Assembly (NCBI RefSeq): GCF_014648055.1 | Contig: NZ_BMQJ01000007.1 | Location: forward strand, 187,046-251,045 | Source: Streptosporangium pseudovulgare | Lineage (GTDB): Bacteria; Actinomycetota; Actinomycetes; Streptosporangiales; Streptosporangiaceae | DNA: 64,000 bases | Direction: 5' to 3' | Part shown: one piece after another, positions 42,090 to 51,205 of the stretch | Position numbering within the stretch: the stretch's first letter is position 1 | How the letters are laid out: every line of letters begins with the position of its first letter | Made by a program: the position numbers and the translations under genes | The notes under the pieces: model-generated | What the model was told of the DNA's origin: nothing | The model's database searches: none | What the model saw: the letters and a program-made list of their open reading frames with translations, nothing else

Positions 42090-44984
42090 TCACCAGTTCA
42101 CTTTGGCGAACATCAGCCCCTTGAACTCTTTGGAATCGTAGCGTTCGCTCAACGACATGTAGGGTCCGCTGCCGGTTCCGTTCTGGCCACCGTGCTGTGC
42201 GAAATAGATGTCCCGGATTCCCTCGTTGTAGGGGAAGCGGTAGGTCACGATGCCCATGTGGGAGACCAGATCGGTCTTCCTGTTGATGAAGTAGATGAGG
42301 TCCCCCTTCTGGACCTCGGAGACGCTCTTTCGCATCGTCACCCGCTTCTCTCCCGCGAAGTGGTTGTAATTCTTCTGCGCTCCGGTGAATGTCCAGGAGT
42401 CGTTCCCCACTCCCGAGCTCTCCCACCAGGAGGCGTTGCTTCTCTTGTCCAGCCAGCTCCAGGAGCTGTCGTGGATCTGCCGGTAACGACCTCCTCGGGC
42501 CAAGGCCTTGGACACGAAGTTGGCGCAGTCGTTGGGATACTCCCAACCCGCACGAGACGGGCCTCCCACGTTCTTGACCGCCCAGGAAACGGCGGCGTCC
42601 AAATTGCCGGCCAGCGCGACACTCTTGCTCGCCGCACCGTTCCCTTGAAGCTCCGTCAGGGGAAGTGCGGGATCGTCCGGTATGCCACCGGCCCAGGCGT
42701 TGATCTCCATCTCATCGATGCCGGTTGACGCGTCAGAGGCTTCGCTGCCGTCCTGCCTCGTCAAACGGATGTTCGACCCGCTGACGGCGAACACGAAGTC
42801 GCTCTGGTCCTCCCAGCCGTTCTCCAAGGGAGTACCACTGACGTCGTAGGTGGTCTTCCCGGTGATACGTGCGCGCACGATGACGCTTCCGTCCGCGGCG
42901 GCCGACACCAAGGTCTGAGACAGCGAGATCTCTGAAGTGTTCCGCCCTGGAGTCCCGCCGCCCAGCAGGCTGTCCTCATTGGTGTAGAGGATGGGGAGGA
43001 TGGCCGCGGCCTGGGAGTCACCGCTGACGGCCTCGGCCACGTCGGTGTAGCGCCTGTCCCGCAACCCCTCGGTCGCCTCGACGAACTGTTGAGCCGCCCC
43101 GACGAACTTCGCCGAGTCGATGACGGCACGGGGCGTCACCGAATCAGACGCCTGCCACGGGCCGGTGCCGTACGTCGTTCGGGCCCGCACCTGGAACCGG
43201 TAGCTCGTCCCATTGGTCAGACCGCTGATGATCGTGCGGTCTTCTTCCGCGCTCAACGTGCGCAGCACCCCGCCGGCCGCGTTCAGGACCTGAATATCGT
43301 ATCCACTGATGGACGCATCCCCACCAGGAGTTTCCGGCTTGCCCCAGGCCAGCAGGGCACCTCCGTCTCCCTCCCGCGCCCGGACAGCGGTGACCTTTCC
43401 GGGAGCCGTCGGGGGAAGATACTTGACGACGAGGGAGATCGGCGTCTGCCCGGAGGCGGCGCCCATGGTCGTCACCGGAAGATTCTCGTCGGCGAGCAGG
43501 ACGAGGCCGGGATCGACGAAGACGGTGGCCTCGGGCGTCTCACGCCGCCATTGGCGCGCGTTACCGGTGACATCGAACTGTGCCGCACTCAGATCGGTCT
43601 GCTGTTCCGGATCGGAAATCAGGTCAGAGACGAGTTCGGCGCCGGTGGGAGAGCCCGACAGCTCGGTTTTCTTCGCGTACACCGAGATCTTCGCACCCGC
43701 GGGGCACGTTCCGCCGCAGTCAGCGCTTCCCAACGCCAGGATCGCGGAAGTGATCTGAGCGCCCTCCGGAATCCCGGTGAGATCCGGCTTGAGCAGAGAG
43801 ATCCGGCGGTCCGGTCCAGTTCCGCCGAGCTGTACGGCGGTCGCGTCCGTCAGCGCGCAGGGAGCGCTGCCACACCCGTCCGCCGCGGTCTTGGCGGTCC
43901 GTATGGCCAGCTTGCTTCCGTCCAGAACAATGGTGTGGGTACCTACCGGGTCCTGGGGTGCGGAACCGGCGGTGGCGAAACCGACGGCCGAGGACTTGGC
44001 CGAGCAGACCTCCTCCACGCACGCCTGCATCTGCCAGCTGTACGAACGGTTCGCCGTCAAGGTGCCGTCGGGTACCTGCAACGAGACGCGGCCGCCGCCC
44101 TTGGCGACTCCTTCGCCGAAGGGGCTGCCACCGACGGCGTTGCCCTGATCGTCGTAGAGGAAGAACCGTCCGGTGACCAGCCCGGCCGAAGGACGCGAGA
44201 CCACTCCCGAAAGGATCGGTTTAGTAGGTTCGGTCAACCCGGTGACCAGGCCGGTGGGCGGGTGAGGCGCATTGGACGTGATCCGGTATGCCGGAGTCTG
44301 GCTGCACACCGGGGGCGTTCGGCCGCTGACGCATGCCTTGAATGACACCTTGAAGGAATCAGGATTCCCCATGGCGAAGGTGTATTCGTTGACCTGCCCG
44401 GACGGGATACCGGTCAGGTCCGGTGGTCCGGTTATCGGCCCCGATGCGTCAGAGATCGTCGTGGAGTAGTCAAGGTTCTCGCCGCCGGAGGATGCCGAAC
44501 CGTAGACGACCCGCACCTTGTCGCTCCGTGAGATCACGTCGTTCCCGGTGACGAGGTCCGCGCTGTTCACCGTCACTTCGGGGACATCGGGCGGGGGAAG
44601 ATATGTCACCGTCAGCTTCGGAGGCATATTGAACTCAAAGGCCTCCTCGGACGACGGGAAGACCCGGTAGTTGGCGCTCTTGGTCTCGGATGGAGACATC
44701 AGAACGAGACCGTTGTTACTGGTGCCACCGGCCCATTGCCGCGCCATGGCGGTGATGTCCCAGTTCATCGGAGCCGGAGCACACGAGCTTGAGGACACGC
44801 TGCTGGTGTTGATGACGGCGTTCTCTGTGGTGTTGCCAGGCTGGTTGGACCAGATGATGCCTAAAGGATCCCAGGTGCCGGTGACGCGGCGGACCTGCAC
44901 GCCGGCTCCCACTTTTGTGCCACAGCTGGGCCCATCGATGTTCAAGAGGGACAGGGTGGCGTTACTGATGGACTGACCGGTCAT
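42090..44984 (-). CDS. C-terminal part of a frameshifted secreted protein: DNRLRE, fibronectin III, amidase_6-like domain
   Basis: This frame continues the protein whose N-terminus is encoded at 45002-46060. A one-base shift at a C6 run separates them. In order it holds the rest of a DNRLRE domain (LKFDLSSMTGQSISNATLSL and following), Ig-like and second DNRLRE-like segments, a fibronectin type III domain (PPTAPGKVTAVRA to FQVRARTTYGTGPW), a helical part (AAQQFVEATEGLRDRRYTDV), and a putative amidase domain at the C-terminus. The amidase shows the NDCANFVSKALARGG motif with its Cys and SHMGIVTYRFP with its His. Amidase_6-type enzymes act on cell-wall peptides. The base use here is less GC-rich than average for the window. 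If the frame is truly broken the export signal is lost. Confidence 0.75.
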   Translation of the reverse strand: MTGQSISNATLSLLNIDGPSCGTKVGAGVQVRRVTGTWDPLGIIWSNQPGNTTENAVINTSSVSSSSCAPAPMNWDITAMARQWAGGTSNNGLVLMSPSETKSANYRVFPSSEEAFEFNMPPKLTVTYLPPPDVPEVTVNSADLVTGNDVISRSDKVRVVYGSASSGGENLDYSTTISDASGPITGPPDLTGIPSGQVNEYTFAMGNPDSFKVSFKACVSGRTPPVCSQTPAYRITSNAPHPPTGLVTGLTEPTKPILSGVVSRPSAGLVTGRFFLYDDQGNAVGGSPFGEGVAKGGGRVSLQVPDGTLTANRSYSWQMQACVEEVCSAKSSAVGFATAGSAPQDPVGTHTIVLDGSKLAIRTAKTAADGCGSAPCALTDATAVQLGGTGPDRRISLLKPDLTGIPEGAQITSAILALGSADCGGTCPAGAKISVYAKKTELSGSPTGAELVSDLISDPEQQTDLSAAQFDVTGNARQWRRETPEATVFVDPGLVLLADENLPVTTMGAASGQTPISLVVKYLPPTAPGKVTAVRAREGDGGALLAWGKPETPGGDASISGYDIQVLNAAGGVLRTLSAEEDRTIISGLTNGTSYRFQVRARTTYGTGPWQASDSVTPRAVIDSAKFVGAAQQFVEATEGLRDRRYTDVAEAVSGDSQAAAILPILYTNEDSLLGGGTPGRNTSEISLSQTLVSAAADGSVIVRARITGKTTYDVSGTPLENGWEDQSDFVFAVSGSNIRLTRQDGSEASDASTGIDEMEINAWAGGIPDDPALPLTELQGNGAASKSVALAGNLDAAVSWAVKNVGGPSRAGWEYPNDCANFVSKALARGGRYRQIHDSSWSWLDKRSNASWWESSGVGNDSWTFTGAQKNYNHFAGEKRVTMRKSVSEVQKGDLIYFINRKTDLVSHMGIVTYRFPYNEGIRDIYFAQHGGQNGTGSGPYMSLSERYDSKEFKGLMFAKVNW

Positions 44985-45001
44985 CGATGAGAGATCGAAC
45001 T

Positions 45002-46060
45002 TCAGATAGGCACGGGACTCCCCCCGGATGACTCGGTCCCTGCCTTGAGGTATTCGCTGTCGGCGTTGTTCCAGTCACCCAGGCTGTAGACGTCGGTGTC
45101 GGCTGTAGGCACGGTGCTGAAGACGGAGCTGATGGTCACCGGGTAAGAAGTCGCCGGATCGGCGAGGAACGATGCGTCGGGCTTGAGAACCAGTACTTTG
45201 TTCTTGCCGCTTGCATCGAGCTTGGCCGTGACCGCTCCGGCACGCCCCCGGCCCCCATGGCGGCCAAGGGATCCGGCGGCCTGGCTGGCGGGACCCGCTC
45301 CCCACATCGCCGGCGTGTCCAGCGATGCGATCCGCTCTTTCTTGTCTCTTGCGAACAGAAGCCGACCGTCTTCTCCCGATTCTGCGCTCAGTCCGTTCAG
45401 TTCGAGCGGGATCCTGAACTCGACCGGCTCAGTCGCACGTTCTCGCAGAACGACGTCAAAACGCATACCGCTCGGCAGAGCCGTAGCAGCCAAGTCGCCC
45501 TTCGCCCCTGCCGCTCCCTGATAGACAGCGGTGTTGCCCTTGAGTTGCGGTTCGGGCAGGCGCGAGGGCCAGAGCAACGCGATGGACTTTCCCCCATCGC
45601 GCCTCGCCTGTGCGAAGGGACCACGTCCGCCGGCCGAGAACCGGACATCGGCTTTGGCGACCTTGGGAACGAGGACGCCTTCGGACTCGACGAGGGTCGT
45701 ATCGATTTTTGCCCAGGAGCCATCCGCTTGCTTGATTTGGACGGCTCCGGCATAAACATCGGTGACGAGTCGACCATCCGGCTGGGCGAAGGTCGTGGTG
45801 GTCTCCGTGGTGAGGCTCTGCACTTCCACGGGCTTCTTCTGCTTCTTCGCCGCCGCCAAGGCCGCCGCCTGAGCAGCATGGTTCGCGACTTTGTCGGCCG
45901 GACGCGGCAAGGTCACTCCAGCTGGAGTTTTCTTGCCGGGGGCGGGAGCCGGGGCGGCCAAGGCGGGGACGGTGACCTGCCCCGCCGCCACCATGGCCAC
46001 CACACTGATGATCGTTAACCGACTGGCGATTCCGTCTGATGTTCGCCGAATTCTGCGCAC
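45002..46060 (-). CDS. N-terminal part of the frameshifted secreted DNRLRE protein
   Basis: The 352-residue frame starts with a signal peptide (SRLTIISVVAMVAAGQVTVP then ALAAPAP). It continues with KKPVEVQSLTTETTTTFAQP, QADGSWAKIDTTLVESEGVL, a beta-rich core, and the opening of a DNRLRE domain (VFSTVPTADTDVYSLGDWNN) that ends at TGA after the C6 tract. The first protein of the window (1-1891) has the same layout (KPVEVAAMRTETRQVFARP), so this is its paralogue. A 16-bp palindrome at 46180-46195 lies 120 bases upstream of the start. With one more C at 45020-45025 the two frames would join into a protein of about 1320 residues. Confidence 0.8.
   Translation of the reverse strand: MRRIRRTSDGIASRLTIISVVAMVAAGQVTVPALAAPAPAPGKKTPAGVTLPRPADKVANHAAQAAALAAAKKQKKPVEVQSLTTETTTTFAQPDGRLVTDVYAGAVQIKQADGSWAKIDTTLVESEGVLVPKVAKADVRFSAGGRGPFAQARRDGGKSIALLWPSRLPEPQLKGNTAVYQGAAGAKGDLAATALPSGMRFDVVLRERATEPVEFRIPLELNGLSAESGEDGRLLFARDKKERIASLDTPAMWGAGPASQAAGSLGRHGGRGRAGAVTAKLDASGKNKVLVLKPDASFLADPATSYPVTISSVFSTVPTADTDVYSLGDWNNADSEYLKAGTESSGGSPVPI
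45020..45025 (-). other. Frameshift site at a six-C tract
   Basis: On the coding strand the codons TCC GGG GGG AGT lead into a stop within seven codons. With one added G the frame becomes GGG GGG GAG TCC CGT GCC TAT CTG, which continues into the DNRLRE strand AYLKFDLSS. The break is therefore exactly at the homopolymer. Confidence 0.85.
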
Positions 46061-46179
46061 TCCGCTCCTAGGCAGGTCGATGCTGGAAAACCGAAGGCCG
46101 AAAGAAGGTCAACGCAGAAAGTAAACGATCAAGAGAGCGATGTAAATGATCTTTTCCTCCACCAGTCGCGCACAGTAAG

Positions 46180-46195
46180 TGTTCTTGCAAGAACA
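46180..46195. promoter_or_regulatory. Perfect 16-bp palindrome upstream of the frameshifted secreted gene
   Basis: TGTTCTTG/CAAGAACA is a perfect palindrome 120 bases before the ATG at 46060. The 46061-46563 stretch is otherwise without a gene and relatively AT-rich; only this operator candidate is clear in it. Confidence 0.55.
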
Positions 46196-46563
46196 GATCA
46201 AGGTCAGGCCGCCGAGCCAGACGCGAGCCATCCGTTGGAGAAGAATAAAAATAACGAAACCGTTACAAAGTCTTGGATTCCGGAGCGCCCGGCGGCGGAT
46301 TTAGTGGCATCCGAAACAGGTGAAAATGGAAGAGTAGAGCCGGCGGCCGATCTCGGCGGGCGCGTCCGGCGCAATGCGAGCCAAGCGATCCAACACGACC
46401 GTCAACGAGCAGGATTCGGACTCTCAAAAGTGAGTCGTTTCGGCTCATCCAAGGTTCGAGAATCAGGATTCCCGGCCCATGTATTTAAGGACAGGTGGAG
46501 TTGAAGTGAAGACTCCGAATGCGTCGAGGGAAGCGATGAGCCGATGGCATCGGGAACGGAGCC

Positions 46564-46740
46564 TTGTCGCCGGACTCGTGGGCGCAGGAGAAGGGTCACC
46601 CCGTCAGCGAGCGTGGCCGCCTCGCGCGGGAGATCCCGGATGCCTTCTTCACCGCCCACCCCGAGGTCCACGAGCAGGCGGAGAAGTTCGAGATGGTCCA
46701 CGCCGCCGCAAGAACCCTCCGTGAGCCACCGGATGACTAC
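46564..46740 (+). pseudogene. Lsr2-like DNA-binding domain fragment
   Basis: The frame reads SWAQEKGHPVSERGRLAREI then PDAFFTAHPEV. This matches the C-terminal DNA-binding domain of Lsr2 (WAxxxGxxVSxRGRIpxxixxAYxxA), including the RGR minor-groove hook. The N-terminal dimerisation domain is missing, and the frame runs on without a stop into the antisense of mcrC, so it is a truncated relic rather than a gene. Confidence 0.5.
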
Positions 46741-46763
46741 GGATGTAAGGGGACGATCGACTC

Positions 46764-46856
46764 GAGGACATCTACACGATCGTTTTCGTTCGCGGGCTCG
46801 ACGAGCACGAGGTGCTGCGCCGGCTCGGCGCCGCCATACCTGGCGCCTCCTCCTGA
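46764..46856 (+). pseudogene. N-terminal fragment of a DUF6461-like gene
   Basis: Thirty codons read EDIYTIVFVRGLDEHEVLRR then LGAAIPGASS and a TGA. The VFVRGLDxxEVLRRLGA pattern is the N-terminal block of DUF6461 proteins. The remainder is lost; the stop comes 8 bases before the end of mcrC. It is the third DUF6461 trace in the window. Confidence 0.5.
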
Positions 46857-46864
46857 CCCGGCCG

Positions 46865-48100
46865 CTACGTCCGCCTCGGTGAGACCTCCGCCCGGAGATC
46901 GAAGCCGGCCGGGGCTTCGCGGGCGATCGATTCCGCGAGCCGTTCGACGGCCGAGAGCAGCCCGGCCGGCGGCAGGGTCAGGTCGAGGGCGTGCCGGACG
47001 ATCTCGATGCCCGCGCCGCGCACCACGTGCCGGTACGGCTCGGCCTCCCCCTCGGCGTACACCAGGTGGCCCCGGTCGAGGCCGAGCACCGTGCAGTACG
47101 CCAGCATCTGGTACAGGTCGGCGTTGTGGCCGTCGGGGCCGGTGGAGATCTTGTACTTGGCGTCCACCACCCCCGCCGGGACCTCCCGCCCGTCGGGACC
47201 GGCGGCGTAACGCACCAGGTCGGGCCTGAGGCGGACCCGCTCGCCGTGGTCCAGGTGGTGGCGGCGGTCCTGCGGGTCGCAGCGCCCGCCGTACGGCCGC
47301 AGCGCCTCGGTCAGGGCCACCGTCACGAAGTCCTCGAACACCCGCCACATCTCCACGAGCAGGCCGTCCACCCGGACGGCGGTGCCGTCGTCGAGCTCAT
47401 AGGAGGCGCCGCGCAGCACGAGCTCGGCCAGCCCGAGCGCGGTGTGGTAGCGGGTGTTGAGCCGGCTGGGCCGCCAGACCGGCGCGGGGCGCCCCGGCGT
47501 CGGCGGGGTGACGCCCGCCAGCCTGGCGATGACGTGCCGCAGCGTCCTGCGGGTCGGTACGGCGAGGCCCGGCAGCCGCAGCAGCCGCACCGAGGCGGCC
47601 AGCAGCAGCCGGTTCTCGGCGATGTCGACGGTGTAGTCGTCGTAGCGGACCTCGACCGGCAGCGGCAGGCCGTACCGGCGGCGGAGCTGGTCGGCCTCGC
47701 GGATCCGGCCGCGGACGACCGGCAGCGCCTCCTCCACCTCCCGGTACCCCTGGAGCACCCCCTGCCGCAGGGCACGGTCGGCGGCCCTGGCGTAGGCGTG
47801 CGCGAGCGCGGGAAGCAGGTCGGGGTGCTCCCCGGCGTCCACCTCCTCCTGCCGCCGGCCGCCGGGCCGACGGGCGTATCCGAGGAGGAAGAAGACCCGG
47901 TCCACCGGGATCTTCGGGGCGATCCGCACCTCCACCCCACCGATGACGGCCGCGCCGACGTAGCCGTTGTCGCGGACCCGCCACAGCCCGGCACGCGGGC
48001 CGGGGCTCACCCGGACGGCCTTCGTCGCTGTCAGGACCGCCGCCTGTTCGGCCGTCAGCTCGCACTCGACCGGCGGACCCCCCTCCACCAGCTTGATCAC
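46865..48100 (-). CDS. mcrC: McrC-type subunit/nuclease of a McrBC restriction system
   Basis: The 411-residue protein matches McrC/LlaJI-type nucleases: the N-terminal part with GYVGAAVIGGVEVRIAPKIP and FFLLGYARRP, a mid segment with VVRGRIREADQLRRR and EVRYDDYTVDIAENRLLLAA, and a PD-(D/E)xK nuclease site in RPDLVRYAAG followed by VVDAKYKIS at about 310 (Asp and Lys of the site). It provides DNA cleavage when stimulated by the McrB GTPase. GTG 48100 overlaps the mcrB stop (GTGA), so the two proteins are made together. The 3' end nearly touches a DUF6461 fragment. Confidence 0.92.
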   Translation of the reverse strand: MIKLVEGGPPVECELTAEQAAVLTATKAVRVSPGPRAGLWRVRDNGYVGAAVIGGVEVRIAPKIPVDRVFFLLGYARRPGGRRQEEVDAGEHPDLLPALAHAYARAADRALRQGVLQGYREVEEALPVVRGRIREADQLRRRYGLPLPVEVRYDDYTVDIAENRLLLAASVRLLRLPGLAVPTRRTLRHVIARLAGVTPPTPGRPAPVWRPSRLNTRYHTALGLAELVLRGASYELDDGTAVRVDGLLVEMWRVFEDFVTVALTEALRPYGGRCDPQDRRHHLDHGERVRLRPDLVRYAAGPDGREVPAGVVDAKYKISTGPDGHNADLYQMLAYCTVLGLDRGHLVYAEGEAEPYRHVVRGAGIEIVRHALDLTLPPAGLLSAVERLAESIAREAPAGFDLRAEVSPRRT

Positions 48101-50220
48101 GAAGTGGACTCCCCGGCCGCCTCTTCCGGCTCCTGGCCGAGTTTGAGGGCCTTCCGCAGCGCGGACAGGCCGTACCGCTGGGAGACGTCGACGCCGTCGC
48201 CGTAGTGGTGCTCCTCCAGCAGCGGCAGGATCTGCGTCCGCCAGACCCGCTCGAAGCCTTTTCCGTCCCGGTGAACGGCCTCCCGCATGAGGTAGGAGGG
48301 ACCGATCTTGAAGTCGCGGTCGTCGATGCGGGCGTTGAGCTCGGCCAGGAGGCGGGCCGCGTCGCCCGGCAGGTCCCGCTCCCCGAGCCACCGGCCGAGC
48401 ATCTCCCGGGTCGGCGTCTCCTCCGGATGCAGCTCCACGAACGCGAACCGCCGCCGCATGGCCGCGTCGACCAGGGCGATCGACCGGTCGGCGGTGTTCA
48501 TCGTGCCGAGGATAACGAGGTTCTCCGGCAGGGTGAACGCCTGGCCGGTCCCCTCGGCGGAGGAGTAGAGCAGGTCGATGGCCCTCCTGCGGTACTCCAG
48601 CAGGAAGTACAGCTCCCCGAAGATCTTCGCCAGGTTTCCGCGGTTGATCTCGTCGATGATCAGGACGTACGGCTCCTCGGGCCGCTGCCGGGCGGCGTCC
48701 ACCAGGCGCAGCAGCGGTCCGGGCAGCGGCCTGAACGTCACGCCCTGCCCATCGGGGGTCTGCACCGGCCGGAACCCCTCGAAGAAGTCCTCGTAGGAGT
48801 AGGCCGGATGGAACTGCACGAGCTTGACGTTCTCCGGCCTTCCGCCCGCCAGGAAATGCGCGAGTTCCTGCGCGAGATAGGTCTTGCCGGTGCCGGGCGG
48901 CCCGTAGAAGACCAGCTGCGGGCGGTCACGGAGCAGCTCCACGCACTCCTGCAGCCAGTCGCGGTCGACGAGCAGCCTGCCGGCCAGTTCGTCATCGACG
49001 TCGGGGAGCGTCATCTCCCGGACGACCTGAGGCCTCGACGGTTCCGGCCTGCCCAGCTGTTCCAGCTCCTCGGCGAACTCCGTGAGGTCGAGCACGTCGT
49101 GCTGGGTCGCCAGTTTGGCCGAGATCTCGTCCGGCAGGTCGTCGGCGAAGTCCAGCGGCGAGTCCGCGTTCAGCCAGGCGACCGGGCGTTGCAGGTTGGC
49201 GCGGTTGCCGACGCTGACCCGGAACGCCGGGCCGCCGGCGAGGCGTCCGACGTAGACTTTGCCCCCGTCGTTGGTGATCACCAGGTCGTTCTCCCGCATT
49301 CGCGACAGGAACGCGTGGAACTCGGCCGTCTTCTTCAGCCGCTCGTTGTAGGAGCCGTGCGCGTAGTCCTCGGCCACGGCCGCCTGGACCGCCTCCTGGC
49401 TCACGCCCGGCGGCAGCTCACGCAGCTTGGCCGCCGGAAGCGAGCAATAGCCGTCCACCAGCCAGTCCGGCACCAGGTTCACGCCCTGCACGTTGGAGCC
49501 CCGGACGAACCAGGCACGGCGCGGGCGCTCCGAGCCGTCGTCGGGATCCACATCCGTATCCGCGTCCTCGTCGAGGAGCTGGCGCAGGTCGGCGCCGGAG
49601 ATCCGCCGCCCCGGCGGCGCCATGCCGAGTACGGCGTGCAGCCCCTCCTCATCGAGGATCTCCTGCCAGGTCTTACGCAGGCGTCCGTCGGCGTGGGAAT
49701 CGTCCGGGATGCCGCCGTCCCGATCGAGCACACGGTGCCAGCCCTCGGGCCGCTCCCCCTGAAGCCACCCGACCAGGTGGAGAGCGTCCACCCCCGTCTG
49801 GGCCGCCAGGTCCTCGGCCGCGACCCAGTGCCCTACGGGTACGGCCTCCAGCAGCCGCTCCGCGGCCTCGAACCCTTTCCTGTTCTTCTCCCAGTAGACG
49901 TATCCGGCCTGCGCTTCGGCCATGAAGGAGGAGCCGTCGGCATGCCGGCCGAGAGCGAGCCGGCCGAGCGGGGTCAGATACCAGCGGCCATGCGTCTTGG
50001 TGATCCAACCGGGCTTGACCAGGCGGCCGCTCTTCCACTGGAGGGCCTGCTTCGGCGTGTTGCTCACCGGCCCTCCCCCGTCCCACTCCTGGGCCAGGCC
50101 CGGCATCCGCTTCTCGACCAGGGGCCATATCCCGGAGGCGGGCAGGCCGTCGGGATGGTCGGTCAGGATCCGGGCGGCCATGAACAGGATCTGCCGGGTG
50201 AGCTCGGTCCGCGACGCCAT
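48097..50220 (-). CDS. mcrB: McrB-like AAA+ GTPase with winged-helix and reader-like N-terminal domains
   Basis: This 707-residue protein ends in the McrB AAA+ motor: Walker A GPPGTGKT (about 438), Walker B VLIIDEINRGNLAKIFGEL (about 520, with the NRGN loop of GTP-using McrB) and the NTADRS sensor (about 572). N-terminal residues 1-110 form a winged helix of the Mrr_N kind (LVEKRMPGLAQEW to LGRLALG). About 295-400 (MRENDLVITNDGGKVYVGRL, then RPVAWLNADSPLDFADDLPD) resembles the PUA/EVE-like modules of modification-dependent restriction enzymes. The middle region would thus recognise modified bases. The ATG at 50220 starts the winged helix; the gene is first in a two-gene operon with mcrC. Confidence 0.92.
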   Translation of the reverse strand: MASRTELTRQILFMAARILTDHPDGLPASGIWPLVEKRMPGLAQEWDGGGPVSNTPKQALQWKSGRLVKPGWITKTHGRWYLTPLGRLALGRHADGSSFMAEAQAGYVYWEKNRKGFEAAERLLEAVPVGHWVAAEDLAAQTGVDALHLVGWLQGERPEGWHRVLDRDGGIPDDSHADGRLRKTWQEILDEEGLHAVLGMAPPGRRISGADLRQLLDEDADTDVDPDDGSERPRRAWFVRGSNVQGVNLVPDWLVDGYCSLPAAKLRELPPGVSQEAVQAAVAEDYAHGSYNERLKKTAEFHAFLSRMRENDLVITNDGGKVYVGRLAGGPAFRVSVGNRANLQRPVAWLNADSPLDFADDLPDEISAKLATQHDVLDLTEFAEELEQLGRPEPSRPQVVREMTLPDVDDELAGRLLVDRDWLQECVELLRDRPQLVFYGPPGTGKTYLAQELAHFLAGGRPENVKLVQFHPAYSYEDFFEGFRPVQTPDGQGVTFRPLPGPLLRLVDAARQRPEEPYVLIIDEINRGNLAKIFGELYFLLEYRRRAIDLLYSSAEGTGQAFTLPENLVILGTMNTADRSIALVDAAMRRRFAFVELHPEETPTREMLGRWLGERDLPGDAARLLAELNARIDDRDFKIGPSYLMREAVHRDGKGFERVWRTQILPLLEEHHYGDGVDVSQRYGLSALRKALKLGQEPEEAAGESTS

Positions 50221-50464
50221 AGCTACAAGATCGCTCAATCCGCCCTGATCATTACACCTGTGACCGAGGCAACGGCGGTCGGTTCGTACAAAGCCCCGCG
50301 CTTCCGCATCAGCCCCGCCTCTTCTTGATGGTGTCACTGCCGAACCCGGGCGAACCTCGCTTCACCTTCCATGACCTGGCGGGAGTCATCACCTGGCGAA
50401 TCGCCGTCGGGGCAGGACAGGAGAAACATCCAAAACTCGCTCTGAGTGACGATATCTTTACCCA

Positions 50465-51028
50465 GTGCTTACGGCCTATATTGACGAGAGTCTCCGCCGT
50501 CGCTCTGACGACTGCCACGTTTATGCGATGGCGGCGGTCATCGTGGACTCCACCGATCACGACGACATCCGCGTCAGTCTGCAGGCCCTCCGCATCGGCA
50601 AGAGCCCTCGTCTGCACTGGCGAGAGGAAACCCCCGCGAGGCGGCTTGCCGTCACCAAAACACTCACCGACCTACCGATACGCGGGATCGTTACGGTCTA
50701 CCTCCACGAAAAGGAGACCCGGACCGAACGGGCCCGTCGGAGGTGCTTGGAGGCACTGCTGATCGAACTCGATCAGGCCGGGGTGGCATCAGTCCTCATC
50801 GAGAGCCGCTCACCCAGTCAGGACCACTTGGACCTTCTCCTTCTGATGGGTGCCCGCAAAGCCCGTGTCCTGTCGAAGGAGATCAGGGTCTCTTGGAGGT
50901 CCTCTCACAAAGAACCACTTCTCTGGGCCGCCGACACCGTGGTGGGAGCCACGACCTGGTGGCTTGACGGATGCGCGGACTGCTTCGATCTATTGACCGA
51001 CCAGGTACGTGTGATCTGTTTGGAGTGA
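50465..51028 (+). CDS. DUF3800-like (RNase H-fold) protein
   Basis: A 187-residue protein starting at a GTG with AYIDESLRRR, which fits the YIDESG motif of the RNase H-like DUF3800 family. It continues with VYAMAAVIVDS, LHWREETPARRLAVTKTL, then a late LLWAADTVVGATTW that matches the terminal acidic helix. Catalytic residues would be Asp9-Glu10 and the late Asp in AADT. The activity has not been shown for this family as far as I know, though it is frequent near defence genes. It diverges from mcrB, with 244 bases between starts, and no clear ribosome site before the GTG. Confidence 0.6.
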   Translation: MLTAYIDESLRRRSDDCHVYAMAAVIVDSTDHDDIRVSLQALRIGKSPRLHWREETPARRLAVTKTLTDLPIRGIVTVYLHEKETRTERARRRCLEALLIELDQAGVASVLIESRSPSQDHLDLLLLMGARKARVLSKEIRVSWRSSHKEPLLWAADTVVGATTWWLDGCADCFDLLTDQVRVICLE

Positions 51029-51039
51029 GAGAAACGCGA

Positions 51040-51075
51040 AGGCCGGACGCCCGATTCCATCGGGAGGCCCGGCCT
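51040..51075. terminator. Strong hairpin terminator
   Basis: AGGCCGG (51040-51046) pairs with CCGGCCT (51069-51075), and inside it CCCGAT (51050-51055) pairs with ATCGGG (51059-51064), a bent stem with a 3-base loop. It starts 12 bases after the DUF3800-like stop codon. Confidence 0.7.
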
Positions 51076-51101
51076 CACTTCCGACACCCACCGGGGGCGC
51101 G

Positions 51102-51138
51102 GCACACTCAGTTTGCCTTACCAAGTGTGCTCAGGCAA
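51102..51138 (+). other. Possible H-type pseudoknot between convergent genes
   Basis: GCACACT (51102-51108) is complementary to AGTGTGC (51124-51130). TTGCCT in its loop (51113-51118) is complementary to AGGCAA (51133-51138). The order of arms is that of an H-type pseudoknot. It lies 27 bases after the terminator, so it may not be transcribed. Confidence 0.3.
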
Positions 51139-51205
51139 GTGCAATCAGCCATATCCGCAACGCGACGGAAGGTGGAAGGCGGCGTGAGACGGCCTGGATA
51201 CGCTC

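Noticed and set aside
46405-46475. tRNA-Leu-like sequence (anticodon-like CTCAAAA and a GGTTCGAG T-loop-like stretch)
   Set aside because: The T stem (CCAAG/AATCA) does not pair, the anticodon loop would have eight bases, and no acceptor stem or D arm is present.
46564-47229. A 221-codon plus-strand frame starting with the Lsr2-like segment
   Set aside because: Only the first 45 codons look like a protein family; the rest is the Arg/Pro/Gly-rich antisense of mcrC.
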